Assembly: GCA_035353855.1 (NCBI GenBank)
Contig: DAOQAK010000003.1
Span: forward strand, 58,064-122,063
Origin: Bacteroidales bacterium
GTDB lineage: Bacteria > Bacteroidota > Bacteroidia > Bacteroidales > CG2-30-32-10
Direction: 5' to 3'
Length of the DNA: 64,000 nt
Numbering within the stretch: position 1 is the first letter of the stretch; each line of letters opens with the position of its first letter. Position numbers and translations under genes: made by a program. The notes beneath the pieces are model-generated. The model did no database searches. It was not told the DNA's origin and was given only the letters and a program-made list of their open reading frames with translations. Below are positions 56,552 to 64,000 of the stretch, one piece after another.

Positions 56552-57442
56552 TCAAAATTTTGTAATTTCTTTAAGAATTATAATAAAAGGTAAAATTTCC
56601 AGCGTGCAAAAATATAAAAAAATATAATACGATGAAACTTTTGATGTACTAGAAATTGCATTTATTCCCCTGTAAAAACGATAAATATATAATAATGCAA
56701 ATATGATAAGCCCCATGATTATGACCCACTCACTCCTGAAATATGTAACTAAAAGCACTATTGGAAGCATTGCTACACCTGCAATCTGACCAAAAACAAA
56801 AATAGTTAAATTGTAATCTGAATTTTCTTTGACAGATCGGAAAACATAACCGGAAAACCTAAATAGCAACATTTTGATAATATAAAATAGAGTAACCCCC
56901 AACAATATCTGAATAAATATTACAAAGCTATCCCAATTGGAATAAGGTATTCCAATATAAAAATTTGCTATTTGGAAAAGAAATATACTGATACCCATAA
57001 TGAATGAAGAGAAAAGCAGTAGAGTTACCCTTTCATTATATACCCCCCCCTCGCGGGCTAATTGTACAAAAAGACGACCTGCAAAAAAAGCTTTAAAAAT
57101 TTGAAGCATTCTTTTGTACCAGCCATAATGAGCGATCGCAAAAAGCATAAAGCAAAATAAAATAAGCGGAGCAATCCATCCGGGATTCGTCATCTCTTTT
57201 TTTTTCACTTCAAATGATGAAGGGATTAACTGGTGAGAAGTAAAAATTGATTTACCTGAACGTTTGGGCATTTCTATTTTCACCTGAACTATTTTTTGTT
57301 TTTCGAATGCGGTATCGCTTTTTATACCAAACACTCCGGCAGGAACCTCATCCTGCATTTGAATAAAATTCCTGAACCAACAAACGCTGTTATTAAACTG
57401 ACTCGCGGGATTAATAGAAAGGCTATCTGTCATGGTAATCAA
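56552..57442 (-). CDS. DUF4271 membrane protein
   Basis: A 296-residue protein with a soluble N-terminus (about 1-85) and about six helices. It matches the DUF4271 pattern (WIAPLILFCFMLFAIAHYGWYKRMLQIFKA) often found next to hemD in Bacteroidota, as here. Function is not established. Confidence 0.8.
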   Translation of the reverse strand: MITMTDSLSINPASQFNNSVCWFRNFIQMQDEVPAGVFGIKSDTAFEKQKIVQVKIEMPKRSGKSIFTSHQLIPSSFEVKKKEMTNPGWIAPLILFCFMLFAIAHYGWYKRMLQIFKAFFAGRLFVQLAREGGVYNERVTLLLFSSFIMGISIFLFQIANFYIGIPYSNWDSFVIFIQILLGVTLFYIIKMLLFRFSGYVFRSVKENSDYNLTIFVFGQIAGVAMLPIVLLVTYFRSEWVIIMGLIIFALLYIYRFYRGINAISSTSKVSSYYIFLYFCTLEILPFIIILKEITKF

Positions 57443-57565
57443 TAATCGATAGCAAAGTTACATAAAAATATTATTCTTTATTATTTCAAAATATACGCTG
57501 CATGATATTGAATGTCAGTATTAAAATTTTGTATCTTTAATAATTACATCCATTTTTCATAAAAA

Positions 57566-57596
57566 TTTTGTCATAAAAAAAAAATTTATAATTTTG
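57566..57596 (+). promoter_or_regulatory. Promoter of the TRL-like gene
   Basis: TTTTG (57566-57570), an 18-base gap and TAATTTTG (57589-57596) fit a Bacteroidota -33/-7 pair. It lies 33 bases before the ATG at 57630. Confidence 0.6.
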
Positions 57597-57629
57597 CGTT
57601 AACTAAAATTTTTACAAAAATTCATTCTT

Positions 57630-57917
57630 ATGAAAAATTTCAGAAATGTTATCATTGGTTTAGTTGTTGTTGTTGCACTTTTTTTTGCATCATGCTCAGC
57701 TACTAATCCTTATTGGGTAACTACTAACCCAATAGGAACAAAAGTAGGAAAATCATCAGGTACCTGCTATTTTAAAGTACTCTGTTTTAACGTTGATTAC
57801 AGTATTCAGACTGCGGCAAAAAATGGAGGTATCAATAAAATAGCTACTGTTGATATTAAAACAACAAATGTTCTTGGAATTATATGGACATTTGAAACCA
57901 TTGTTACCGGGGAATAA
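57630..57917 (+). CDS. TRL-like lipoprotein
   Basis: A 95-residue lipoprotein (lipobox FASCS). GTCYFKVLCFNVDYSIQTAAKNGGINKIATVD is the TRL family core, and the ATNPYWVTTNPIGTKVGKSSG start is also typical. TRL proteins are small lipoproteins of unknown function named for tRNA-linked loci. A terminator lies at 57932-57975. Confidence 0.85.
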   Translation: MKNFRNVIIGLVVVVALFFASCSATNPYWVTTNPIGTKVGKSSGTCYFKVLCFNVDYSIQTAAKNGGINKIATVDIKTTNVLGIIWTFETIVTGE

Positions 57918-57931
57918 TATTCACAACCTAT

Positions 57932-57975
57932 AAAAAAAGAGTAATTCCATTAAAACGGCATTACTCTTTTTTTTT
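57932..57975 (+). terminator. Terminator after the TRL-like gene
   Basis: AAAAAAGAGTAAT and ATTACTCTTTTTT pair with a loop of about 14 bases and a long T-run. Confidence 0.75.
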
Positions 57976-57984
57976 AATACTCAT

Positions 57985-58518
57985 ATGAAAAAAAGAAGTA
58001 TCATTTTTCTGACAACAGGAATAATTATAATTAGCCTTTTAATTATTTTTATTGTTTCAAATTATACCGCTGCAAACCATATCAATTTTGGATTCATGGA
58101 ATGCCTTAAACTCGATTCCGGCGAATGTCAAATAAAACCAATAGATTCAATATCCCTTCATGAATACGAAAAATATTGCTATTACGACAGCACCCAGCTA
58201 TGGTTAAACCGCGTGATTGTTGGCAAGAACAAAACTTACATTGGTATGTCGACACGACTTGCCCCACAGGAATATATTTCTCTGATGAAAAACGATTCAA
58301 TAACAAATATTTTCTTTTCAAGAGAATACAGTTCGAATGAAAAACTTTTTTATGCTTTTTTTCTGAAGAAATACAATAGTTATATTTACCGTACTTTATA
58401 CTCTGAGCCAAAACATGGTAACATGATATTATTTGATATTATAAATAACGATTCGCTCTCAATAGTAAAACTCTATAACAACAAACCATATCTTTCCGAT
58501 AAATTAAATTGTGATTAA
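57985..58518 (+). CDS. Hypothetical membrane-anchored protein
   Basis: A 177-residue protein with one N-terminal helix (IIFLTTGIIIISLLIIFIV) and a soluble extracytoplasmic part. No family is recognised. It overlaps the next gene by eight bases, so it is coupled to the lipoprotein that follows. Confidence 0.5.
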   Translation: MKKRSIIFLTTGIIIISLLIIFIVSNYTAANHINFGFMECLKLDSGECQIKPIDSISLHEYEKYCYYDSTQLWLNRVIVGKNKTYIGMSTRLAPQEYISLMKNDSITNIFFSREYSSNEKLFYAFFLKKYNSYIYRTLYSEPKHGNMILFDIINNDSLSIVKLYNNKPYLSDKLNCD

Positions 58519-59059
58519 ACGATTTTATTTTCTTTTTCTGATAATTTGTTTTTCCTCATGCATGGGAACAAAAGGTACTGGTATGAAATCAGGGTTTCCG
58601 TCCCGAGTTAAGTTTGTGGATATAATATACAAAGGGGTTGATGACGAATTGCTTTTTGCCGGTCCGGTAAAACTTGAACAGGAAAATGGAAAAAATTCAA
58701 TGGCTCTTGATTTTACTACTGAATTCATTAATAAAACCAGTGATTCTGTAGTTTTTCGATTTACCATTATCAGCAAAAAACAAGGTATCAAATTTCCGGA
58801 AGTCAGCATCAGCAGTAATGACACTATTTACTCTGCATACCATTTCAAATTGATGTTTAACGAATCCCGTCATAAAAAATATTATTATCGTTATTCTTTG
58901 ATAATATCTTATGATTCTTTTTCAAAAATACTTGAAAGCAAATCATTCAAACTTATCTTTAATAATCAGAATATTTTCAACACATCGAAACATTGGCAAA
59001 AAAATGCAAATGAAATTAAAAATAAGATTTCACTTATTGCATCCAGTAATATCCGCTAA
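58511..59059 (+). CDS. Hypothetical lipoprotein
   Basis: A 182-residue protein with a GTG start and a lipobox (FSSCMG). The body looks beta-rich. No family is recognised. It overlaps the previous gene by eight bases. Confidence 0.55.
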   Translation: MIKRFYFLFLIICFSSCMGTKGTGMKSGFPSRVKFVDIIYKGVDDELLFAGPVKLEQENGKNSMALDFTTEFINKTSDSVVFRFTIISKKQGIKFPEVSISSNDTIYSAYHFKLMFNESRHKKYYYRYSLIISYDSFSKILESKSFKLIFNNQNIFNTSKHWQKNANEIKNKISLIASSNIR

Positions 59060-59215
59060 TCATATCATAAGTCGAAAATCTTTTATATCTTAAAATCTTA
59101 TTTGCTATTTATATCTACAGAAGTATTATTTTATATTCTGCAATCCACTTATATCAAGCTATTCCGCAGATTATATTTATTTTTTAAATAATTTCAAATT
59201 ATCTGATAATAATCA

Positions 59216-59223
59216 TATATTTG
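59216..59223 (+). promoter_or_regulatory. Candidate -7 box (TATATTTG) for ackA
   Basis: TATATTTG lies about 55 bases before the ATG at 59279 and matches the Bacteroidota -7 consensus. Confidence 0.5.
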
Positions 59224-59278
59224 TTGCTATGGAATTTTCCATATTCAAAAATTCATTAACATAAAGACTAAATAAAAT

Positions 59279-60484
59279 ATGAAAATTTTAGTATTGAACT
59301 GTGGCAGCTCATCAATCAAATATCAGCTGCTCGACATGGCAAATAATGCCGACGTGCTTGCAAAAGGTCTCCTGGAAAGAGTAGGAATTAATGACAGCGT
59401 TCTTAAGCACCAGGCAAAAGGAAAAGATGTTTATGTGCTGGTACAGGATGTTCCCAATCATGAAATAGGTGTTGAGCTTATCCTTAAAACCCTTTTACAT
59501 CCGGAATTTGGAGTAATAAAAGATTCGAAAGAAATTAATGCAGTAGGACATCGCGTAGTACATGGCGGAGAAAAGTTTAGCGGCAGTGTATTAATCACAC
59601 AGGAAATAATTGATAAAATGGAAGAATGCGTTGACCTCGCACCTTTACACAATCCTGCAAACTTAAAAGGTATTTATGCAATGAGAAAACTGTTACCCGA
59701 AGTTCCAATGTGCGGGATATTCGATACAGCTTTCCATATGACCATGCCCGATTTTGTTTATATGTACGGACTTCCATATGAAATGTATGATAAATATAAA
59801 GTAAGAAGATATGGTTTCCACGGAACAAGCCACCGCTTTGTTTCACAGAAAGCATGTGAAACCTTAAAAGTAAAATACGAAAACCAGAAAATCATAACTT
59901 GTCATCTTGGAAATGGAGCCTCTATTGCTGCTATTAAAGATGGTAAATCATTCGACACATCAATGGGACTTACTCCTGTTGAAGGTTTGATAATGGGTAC
60001 ACGCTGCGGCGACCTCGACCTTGGTGCTTTTCTTTTTATAATGGAAAAAGAAAACATGGATATTAAAAAAGCCAATAACTACATCAATAAGGTTAGCGGT
60101 ATGATTGGGATTTCAGGAATTTCTTCCGATATGAGAGACATTTGGAAAGCCGCCGACGAAGGGAACAAACGTGCTAAACTTGCAATGGATATGTATATTT
60201 ATCGCGTTAAAAAATATGTTGGCGCTTATGCTGCCGCTATGGGTGGTGTAGACATTATTATATTTACCGGCGGTATTGGCGAAAACGATTTTCACGTAAG
60301 AGCAGGTGTTTGTAAAGAAATGGAATACATGGGACTTGTTTTCGATACAGAAAAAAATAATAATTTAAGAGGCAAAGATGCGATACTAACAAAACCAGAA
60401 TCCAAAGTAAAAGTTATGACTATATGTACTAACGAGGAATTGGTTATTGCTTTAGATACCATTGATATTATCTTAAAAAAATAA
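59279..60484 (+). CDS. ackA: Acetate kinase
   Basis: A 401-residue enzyme of normal length. Landmarks: LVLNCGSSSIKYQL, HRVVHGGEKF, FDTAFHMTMP, RRYGFHGTSHRFVS, CHLGNGASIAAIKDGKS and FTGGIGEN. It converts acetyl phosphate and ADP to acetate and ATP, and is common in fermentative anaerobes. No pta gene is directly adjacent. A terminator follows at 60496-60526. Confidence 0.98.
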   Translation: MKILVLNCGSSSIKYQLLDMANNADVLAKGLLERVGINDSVLKHQAKGKDVYVLVQDVPNHEIGVELILKTLLHPEFGVIKDSKEINAVGHRVVHGGEKFSGSVLITQEIIDKMEECVDLAPLHNPANLKGIYAMRKLLPEVPMCGIFDTAFHMTMPDFVYMYGLPYEMYDKYKVRRYGFHGTSHRFVSQKACETLKVKYENQKIITCHLGNGASIAAIKDGKSFDTSMGLTPVEGLIMGTRCGDLDLGAFLFIMEKENMDIKKANNYINKVSGMIGISGISSDMRDIWKAADEGNKRAKLAMDMYIYRVKKYVGAYAAAMGGVDIIIFTGGIGENDFHVRAGVCKEMEYMGLVFDTEKNNNLRGKDAILTKPESKVKVMTICTNEELVIALDTIDIILKK

Positions 60485-60495
60485 ATTCCCCTTTC

Positions 60496-60526
60496 AAAAA
60501 ATGCCGGATAAAACCGGCATTTTTTT
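60496..60526 (+). terminator. Terminator of ackA
   Basis: AAAAAATGCCGG and CCGGCATTTTTT form a 12-base stem with a six-base loop and a T-run. Confidence 0.85.
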
Positions 60527-60532
60527 AATATT

Positions 60533-61123
60533 TTATATGCCCTGCTTAATTCTATAGTTATTTACATAAGCTATTATCTCGGGAAAAAATTTTTCAAAAT
60601 CTTTTTTATATAAAGTATAATTTTTCTTTAATTCATCAACTGCATTCATAAGATTTGAAGAATTTTTTGCTCTTCCCGACATACGCTCTAACGCAAAACG
60701 AACTCCATCGTATGTTGCATACGACACCAACAAATTTTTAAAACGCATATATATAAAAGCAACCTGGAAACCTGTAGAAAAAAGTTTTCGATGCTCTTTT
60801 AAAACTTTATAACTCTTCAGTGCAAAATCATTCAGGCTTTCATCTGAATATTTTTTCCAATTGACTGCAAGAAAATGGTCATAATAAATATCGGCAATTA
60901 CCGGTGAGTAATGCCTGAACTCTGCACGCAACCTTTGTTTCGATTCAGCAACAACAGGATGCTTATCGGTGAACTTATCAATAGCATGATGCAAATGAAT
61001 TCCTTTTTGTATTCCCTCACTTAAGTGATGAATCCCTCCACTTCTTCTTCTGTCGGCAAGAATATTTCCAACCATTATTTCGTCATTATTTCCCGAAAGA
61101 TATAAATGCGCAAGAAAATTCAT
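60533..61123 (-). CDS. ACP phosphodiesterase-like protein (DUF479)
   Basis: A 196-residue protein with MNFLAHLYLSG, HHAIDKFTDKHPVV and DIYYDHFLAVNW, the AcpH/DUF479 signatures. AcpH removes the phosphopantetheine arm of acyl carrier protein. It converges with ackA. Confidence 0.88.
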   Translation of the reverse strand: MNFLAHLYLSGNNDEIMVGNILADRRRSGGIHHLSEGIQKGIHLHHAIDKFTDKHPVVAESKQRLRAEFRHYSPVIADIYYDHFLAVNWKKYSDESLNDFALKSYKVLKEHRKLFSTGFQVAFIYMRFKNLLVSYATYDGVRFALERMSGRAKNSSNLMNAVDELKKNYTLYKKDFEKFFPEIIAYVNNYRIKQGI

Positions 61124-61165
61124 ATGTCAGTTTAAATTCTTCAAATAATTTTTATTAGAACATTA

Positions 61166-61273
61166 GGTATGGAGGTATATGGTATAAAGGTATAATAAAT
61201 TCACTTTATACCTTATACCCTTATACCCTTATACCCCTATACCCCTATACCCCTATATCCTTATACCTTTATA
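61166..61273. repeat. TATACCC tandem repeat with inverted left arm
   Basis: The right part (61205-61273) is a chain of about nine imperfect 7-9-base units of the type TTATACCC. The left part (61166-61198) holds the inverse, GGTAT-like units (GGTATGGAGGTATATGGTAT). Together they can fold into a long imperfect hairpin. No gene lies within. Confidence 0.8.
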
Positions 61274-61420
61274 ACTATTCATTTAAATATTCTCTTCTGA
61301 AAAAAAAGGTTTTTTATTCTTCATCATTAAAACAATAGAAATGAACACTTAAAGTTTTTATTAACAAATTATAGTGAACATCTTTAAACCCGTTTCTTTT
61401 GAAAACGCTAATTTAAAAAT

Positions 61421-61430
61421 TAATTTTACG
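61421..61430 (+). promoter_or_regulatory. Candidate -7 box (TAATTTTACG) for PIN-PhoH gene
   Basis: The same ten bases seen at 12724 and 46518. It lies 38 bases before the ATG at 61469. Confidence 0.4.
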
Positions 61431-61468
61431 ATAATCATTATCGTTCATGTTAAACTAAAAAAGGTTTT

Positions 61469-62824
61469 ATGCTTAAGAAAACTGCAAAAGCCTCTAAAAC
61501 AAAAAAGATTTTTGTTCTAGATACTTCAGTGATTTTGTACAATCACAATTCCATCAACAGCTTTGAAGATAATGATGTGGCCATCCCCATCAGTGTTCTT
61601 GAAGAACTCGATAATTTTAAAAAAGGTAACGATACCATTAATTTCGAAGCAAGAGAATTTATCAGGATCATTGATAAACTTTCTGAAAATGACACCTTGC
61701 AAAACTGGGTAGCTCTTGATTTTCCTAATGCAGGCAATTTTAAGGTAGTGATGAATGAAAACGGCAGAAGCGGGAAAGTTGATGCAATTAAAGTTTTTGG
61801 AGAGAATAAACCCGACCACCGTATTTTAAATGCAGCGCTTACTCTTGCGGAAGAATACCCCGAAAGAAAAGTCATTATGGTTACAAAAGATGTTAACCTG
61901 CGATTGAAAGCAAAAGCATTAAATATTACTGCCGAAGATTTTTCGACCGGAAAAATCAAGGACCTTGAAAGACTTTACACCGGAAAAACTGTAATTAATA
62001 ACATTCCTCCAGAACTTGTTGATAAAATTTACCAGGAAGGTTTTTGCACCCCGCAAGAAGCAGGGATTACAGAACTCTACCCGAATCATTATTTTATTTT
62101 GAAAAACGAAAAAACTTCAATACTTACTTTTTATAACCCGATCTCACAACAAATTGAACGTATTGAAAAACGCTCTGCATACCGCATCACGCCTCGTAAC
62201 GCGGAGCAGGTGTTTGCACTGCATGCTATTTTAAATCCTAATATAAAACTTGTTACCATGCAGGGTGTTGCAGGTACAGGTAAGACATTGCTTGCTTTAG
62301 CAGGTTCGCTTGAAATGAAAAGAAATTTTAAGCAGATATATCTTGCACGTCCTATTGTTCCACTAAGTAATAAGGATATCGGTTATTTACCGGGCGATAT
62401 AAAATCGAAATTAAATCCTTATATGGAACCCTTGTGGGATAATTTGAAAATGATACAAAACCAGTATGGTGAAAAAGATAAAGAGTTTAAAAATATTACC
62501 GAACTCATAGAACATGAAAAGCTGGTGATTACACCTCTTGCATACATACGCGGGCGTAGCCTTTCGAATATCTGCTTTATTGTTGACGAAGCGCAGAACC
62601 TAACACCGCACGAAGTAAAAACAATTATTACCCGTGCTGGAGAAAATACAAAAATTATTTTCACAGGAGATATTTTCCAGATTGACACACCATACCTCGA
62701 CAGCCGCAGTAACGGGCTTTCAACGTTAATCGACAGGATAAAGCATCATCCTATATACGCACACATACGACTGGAAAAAGGCGAAAGAAGCGAGCTTGCA
62801 AACCTTGCGAATACTTTATTGTAA
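61469..62824 (+). CDS. PIN-PhoH fusion ATPase
   Basis: A 451-residue protein. An N-terminal PIN domain (about 12-140) starts FVLDTSVILYN with the acidic metal residues and VLEELDNF. A PhoH ATPase domain follows, with Walker A GVAGTGKT (about 266-273) and Walker B IVDEAQNL (about 371). Such fusions act as RNA helicase/nucleases in RNA processing, partly linked to toxin-antitoxin systems in other bacteria. No antitoxin gene is beside it. Confidence 0.93.
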   Translation: MLKKTAKASKTKKIFVLDTSVILYNHNSINSFEDNDVAIPISVLEELDNFKKGNDTINFEAREFIRIIDKLSENDTLQNWVALDFPNAGNFKVVMNENGRSGKVDAIKVFGENKPDHRILNAALTLAEEYPERKVIMVTKDVNLRLKAKALNITAEDFSTGKIKDLERLYTGKTVINNIPPELVDKIYQEGFCTPQEAGITELYPNHYFILKNEKTSILTFYNPISQQIERIEKRSAYRITPRNAEQVFALHAILNPNIKLVTMQGVAGTGKTLLALAGSLEMKRNFKQIYLARPIVPLSNKDIGYLPGDIKSKLNPYMEPLWDNLKMIQNQYGEKDKEFKNITELIEHEKLVITPLAYIRGRSLSNICFIVDEAQNLTPHEVKTIITRAGENTKIIFTGDIFQIDTPYLDSRSNGLSTLIDRIKHHPIYAHIRLEKGERSELANLANTLL

Positions 62825-63253
62825 AAGTAATTTGTAAAAAAGTTGAGCAGCTGGTTGAGGCAAAAGTTAATTGTCAAAAGGTTTTTATTAGTTGATGAAT
62901 GATTTCAGATTTTAAATTTGGAATTTGTGATTTATACTCGTTCTTATAAGGTTTGCAAAGGCAAAACTGTTTAGAACGAGTTATACCGTACAGAAAACAA
63001 AAAATATTTTTGCAAAACTCTTTTCTGTCGGTATAACTTGATTTGCATTAAGTGAATTGGTTTTTTTATTATAAGATTTTTTCATTCCGCTTTTATTTTT
63101 GAAAATATCCCGAAGGGATTGAACATTTTTACCACAACTTATCAAACTTCAAAAGACTCGACCCTCAAGCCTTTGAAGACTTTTGAAGTTTATCCGATTA
63201 TTATTGCTTTAAAATGAGACATGCGAATAGACATAAGTTATGCACTGATTTTA
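62825..63253. other. Repeat-rich intergenic stretch
   Basis: About 430 bases without a gene. It contains copy C of the dispersed inverted-repeat family (62933-62986), a second hairpin sharing its GTTATACC end (62980-62997 with 63021-63037), and AAACTTCAAAAG/CTTTTGAAGTTT inverted arms (about 63144-63191). Confidence 0.7.
62933..62986. repeat. Dispersed inverted-repeat element, copy C
   Basis: TATACTCGTTCT on the left and AGAACGAGTTATA on the right. Read on the minus strand it reproduces the arm sequence of copy A, including AGAACGAGTATAAATC. Confidence 0.65.
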
Positions 63254-63847
63254 TTAGTTATCTAATATGTTTTCATAATTTTGATAAAGTATTCTGTCAA
63301 ATTTAACCGGCTCAATTTTAATTTTGTTGCAAATTTTTGTTACAATCTCTTTCTCAACTTGGTCATAAATTGACGGATTGCTTATTGCTTCATTTGGAAT
63401 AGTCAAGTTATTGTTTCTAAAAATATTCTGAACTCTAATGTCAATTGCAATTGTATTTCTACAAATACCACGTTCCATTAAATAGTCACGAGAGCTTTTA
63501 CTTTTTATGTATTGAAATATTTTCATAAAGTATTTGACTTTCCTTATGTCAGCGTTAACACCGTTAAATTCGGAAATTCTTTCCAAAATCCCTTTAACAC
63601 CATCTTTTGCACCTTTAAGAACTTTTAAATTATGAACAAGTGCTTTAGTTTTGACGCATTTTTTTAAATCATTACTCGCATATCTTACACCAGATTCTCG
63701 CAAAACGTAATTTATAGTCTTTGCAATTTCATTTTGATCTTTAACCTTTATTAATGTATCAAATTTTATTAATTTTCTAAGTATTGATTGGGCATTAAAT
63801 CGGTCTGCTCCATTTGAACCGCCAACAACCATAACTTGTTTCACCAT
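63254..63847 (-). CDS. Unidentified protein, start uncertain
   Basis: A 197-residue product from the ATG at 63847, but the frame stays open for about 33 more codons and reads coding-like sequence (KKYKAISHFP, NNFLWEEM) with no start codon until a stop near 63950. The body is lysine-rich and soluble-looking and is not assigned. Since the frame is cut at the same place where a different pattern begins, it may be a 5'-truncated gene. Confidence 0.5.
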   Translation of the reverse strand: MVKQVMVVGGSNGADRFNAQSILRKLIKFDTLIKVKDQNEIAKTINYVLRESGVRYASNDLKKCVKTKALVHNLKVLKGAKDGVKGILERISEFNGVNADIRKVKYFMKIFQYIKSKSSRDYLMERGICRNTIAIDIRVQNIFRNNNLTIPNEAISNPSIYDQVEKEIVTKICNKIKIEPVKFDRILYQNYENILDN

Positions 63848-63984
63848 CTCTTCCCATAAAAAATTGTTTTCTGAATTTTTCCAATTGTCTTTTTTGGGAA
63901 AGTGTGAGATAGCCTTATACTTTTTTACAGTGTCTTGAAAAAATTCGGGTCACATAAATTTTCTGGGGACTAAGCAAAAAGTTT

Positions 63985-64000
63985 ATGAAGTCTAAAGAGA
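63985..64000 (+). CDS. Possible start of a gene at the window edge
   Basis: An ATG opens MKSKE in the last 16 bases. It follows GGGTCACATAAATTTTCTGG, which could be the terminal repeat of an insertion sequence. Too short to identify. Confidence 0.15.

Noticed and set aside
61166..61273. TATACCC repeat as a CRISPR array
   Set aside because: Units are 7-9 bases with no spacers, and no cas genes are present.
61469..62824. PIN-PhoH gene as part of a toxin-antitoxin system
   Set aside because: No small antitoxin-like gene precedes it; this fusion is common as a housekeeping RNA enzyme.

Overview
The window looks like a chromosomal segment of an uncultured-type, AT-rich Bacteroidota (Bacteroidetes). 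The signs are type IX secretion (T9SS) components and C-terminal T9SS sorting tails, a SusC-like TonB-dependent receptor with a carboxypeptidase-regulatory-like N-domain, PorV/PorQ-family and PorU2-like proteins, Bacteroidota-type -7 promoter boxes (TAnnTTTG) and no Shine-Dalgarno sequences. No plasmid, phage or CRISPR feature was found. All function calls come from reading motifs in the translations; no database search was run.

Layout. 1-3.4 kb: start of tyrS (minus, cut by the window edge), an extended SDR and a two-gene ABC exporter. 3.4-12.7 kb (minus): PorV/PorQ-family protein, a 1685-residue PorU2-like C25 protease, a polytopic glycosyltransferase-like protein and Lnt. 12.9-24.9 kb (minus): MalY/PatB-like aminotransferase, DUF2461 protein, another polytopic glycosyltransferase-like protein, and two tandem T9SS cargo proteins (2285 and 517 residues) sharing a seven-repeat N-domain. 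25-32.3 kb: MATE exporter, methyltransferase, small secreted or membrane proteins and an exported TldD/TldE-like pair. 32.6-37.7 kb: two receiver-PAS regulators, a PD40 protein, a zinc-ribbon membrane protein and a duplicated regulatory region; this segment is bordered by two fragments resembling tRNA 3' ends. 37.8-39.9 kb: an initiator tRNA gene followed by broken genes (a secreted hydrolase split by a LytTR regulator fragment).

40-46.4 kb: era, DUF4349 lipoprotein, DUF4153 membrane protein, a frameshifted lipoprotein, a cupin and a PrsW-like protease. 46.5-51.2 kb (plus): T9SS cargo, TonB receptor, glycosyltransferase and GtrA. 51.2-57.4 kb (minus): a housekeeping run with cdd, O-antigen ligase-like protein, S41 protease, yidD, rnpA, hemD and DUF4271 protein. 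57.6-64 kb: TRL-like lipoprotein, two unknown exported proteins, ackA, acpH-like, PIN-PhoH, repeat-rich intergenic DNA and an unidentified gene near what may be a mobile-element edge.

The main themes are envelope biogenesis and surface display (Lnt, PorU2/PorV, T9SS cargo, TonB receptor, glycan enzymes) on a housekeeping background. The most unusual items are the duplicated promoter/operator-like region driving a possible 42-residue ORF, the split hydrolase, the paired seven-repeat T9SS proteins, the exported TldD/TldE pair, and a dispersed inverted-repeat family present three times.
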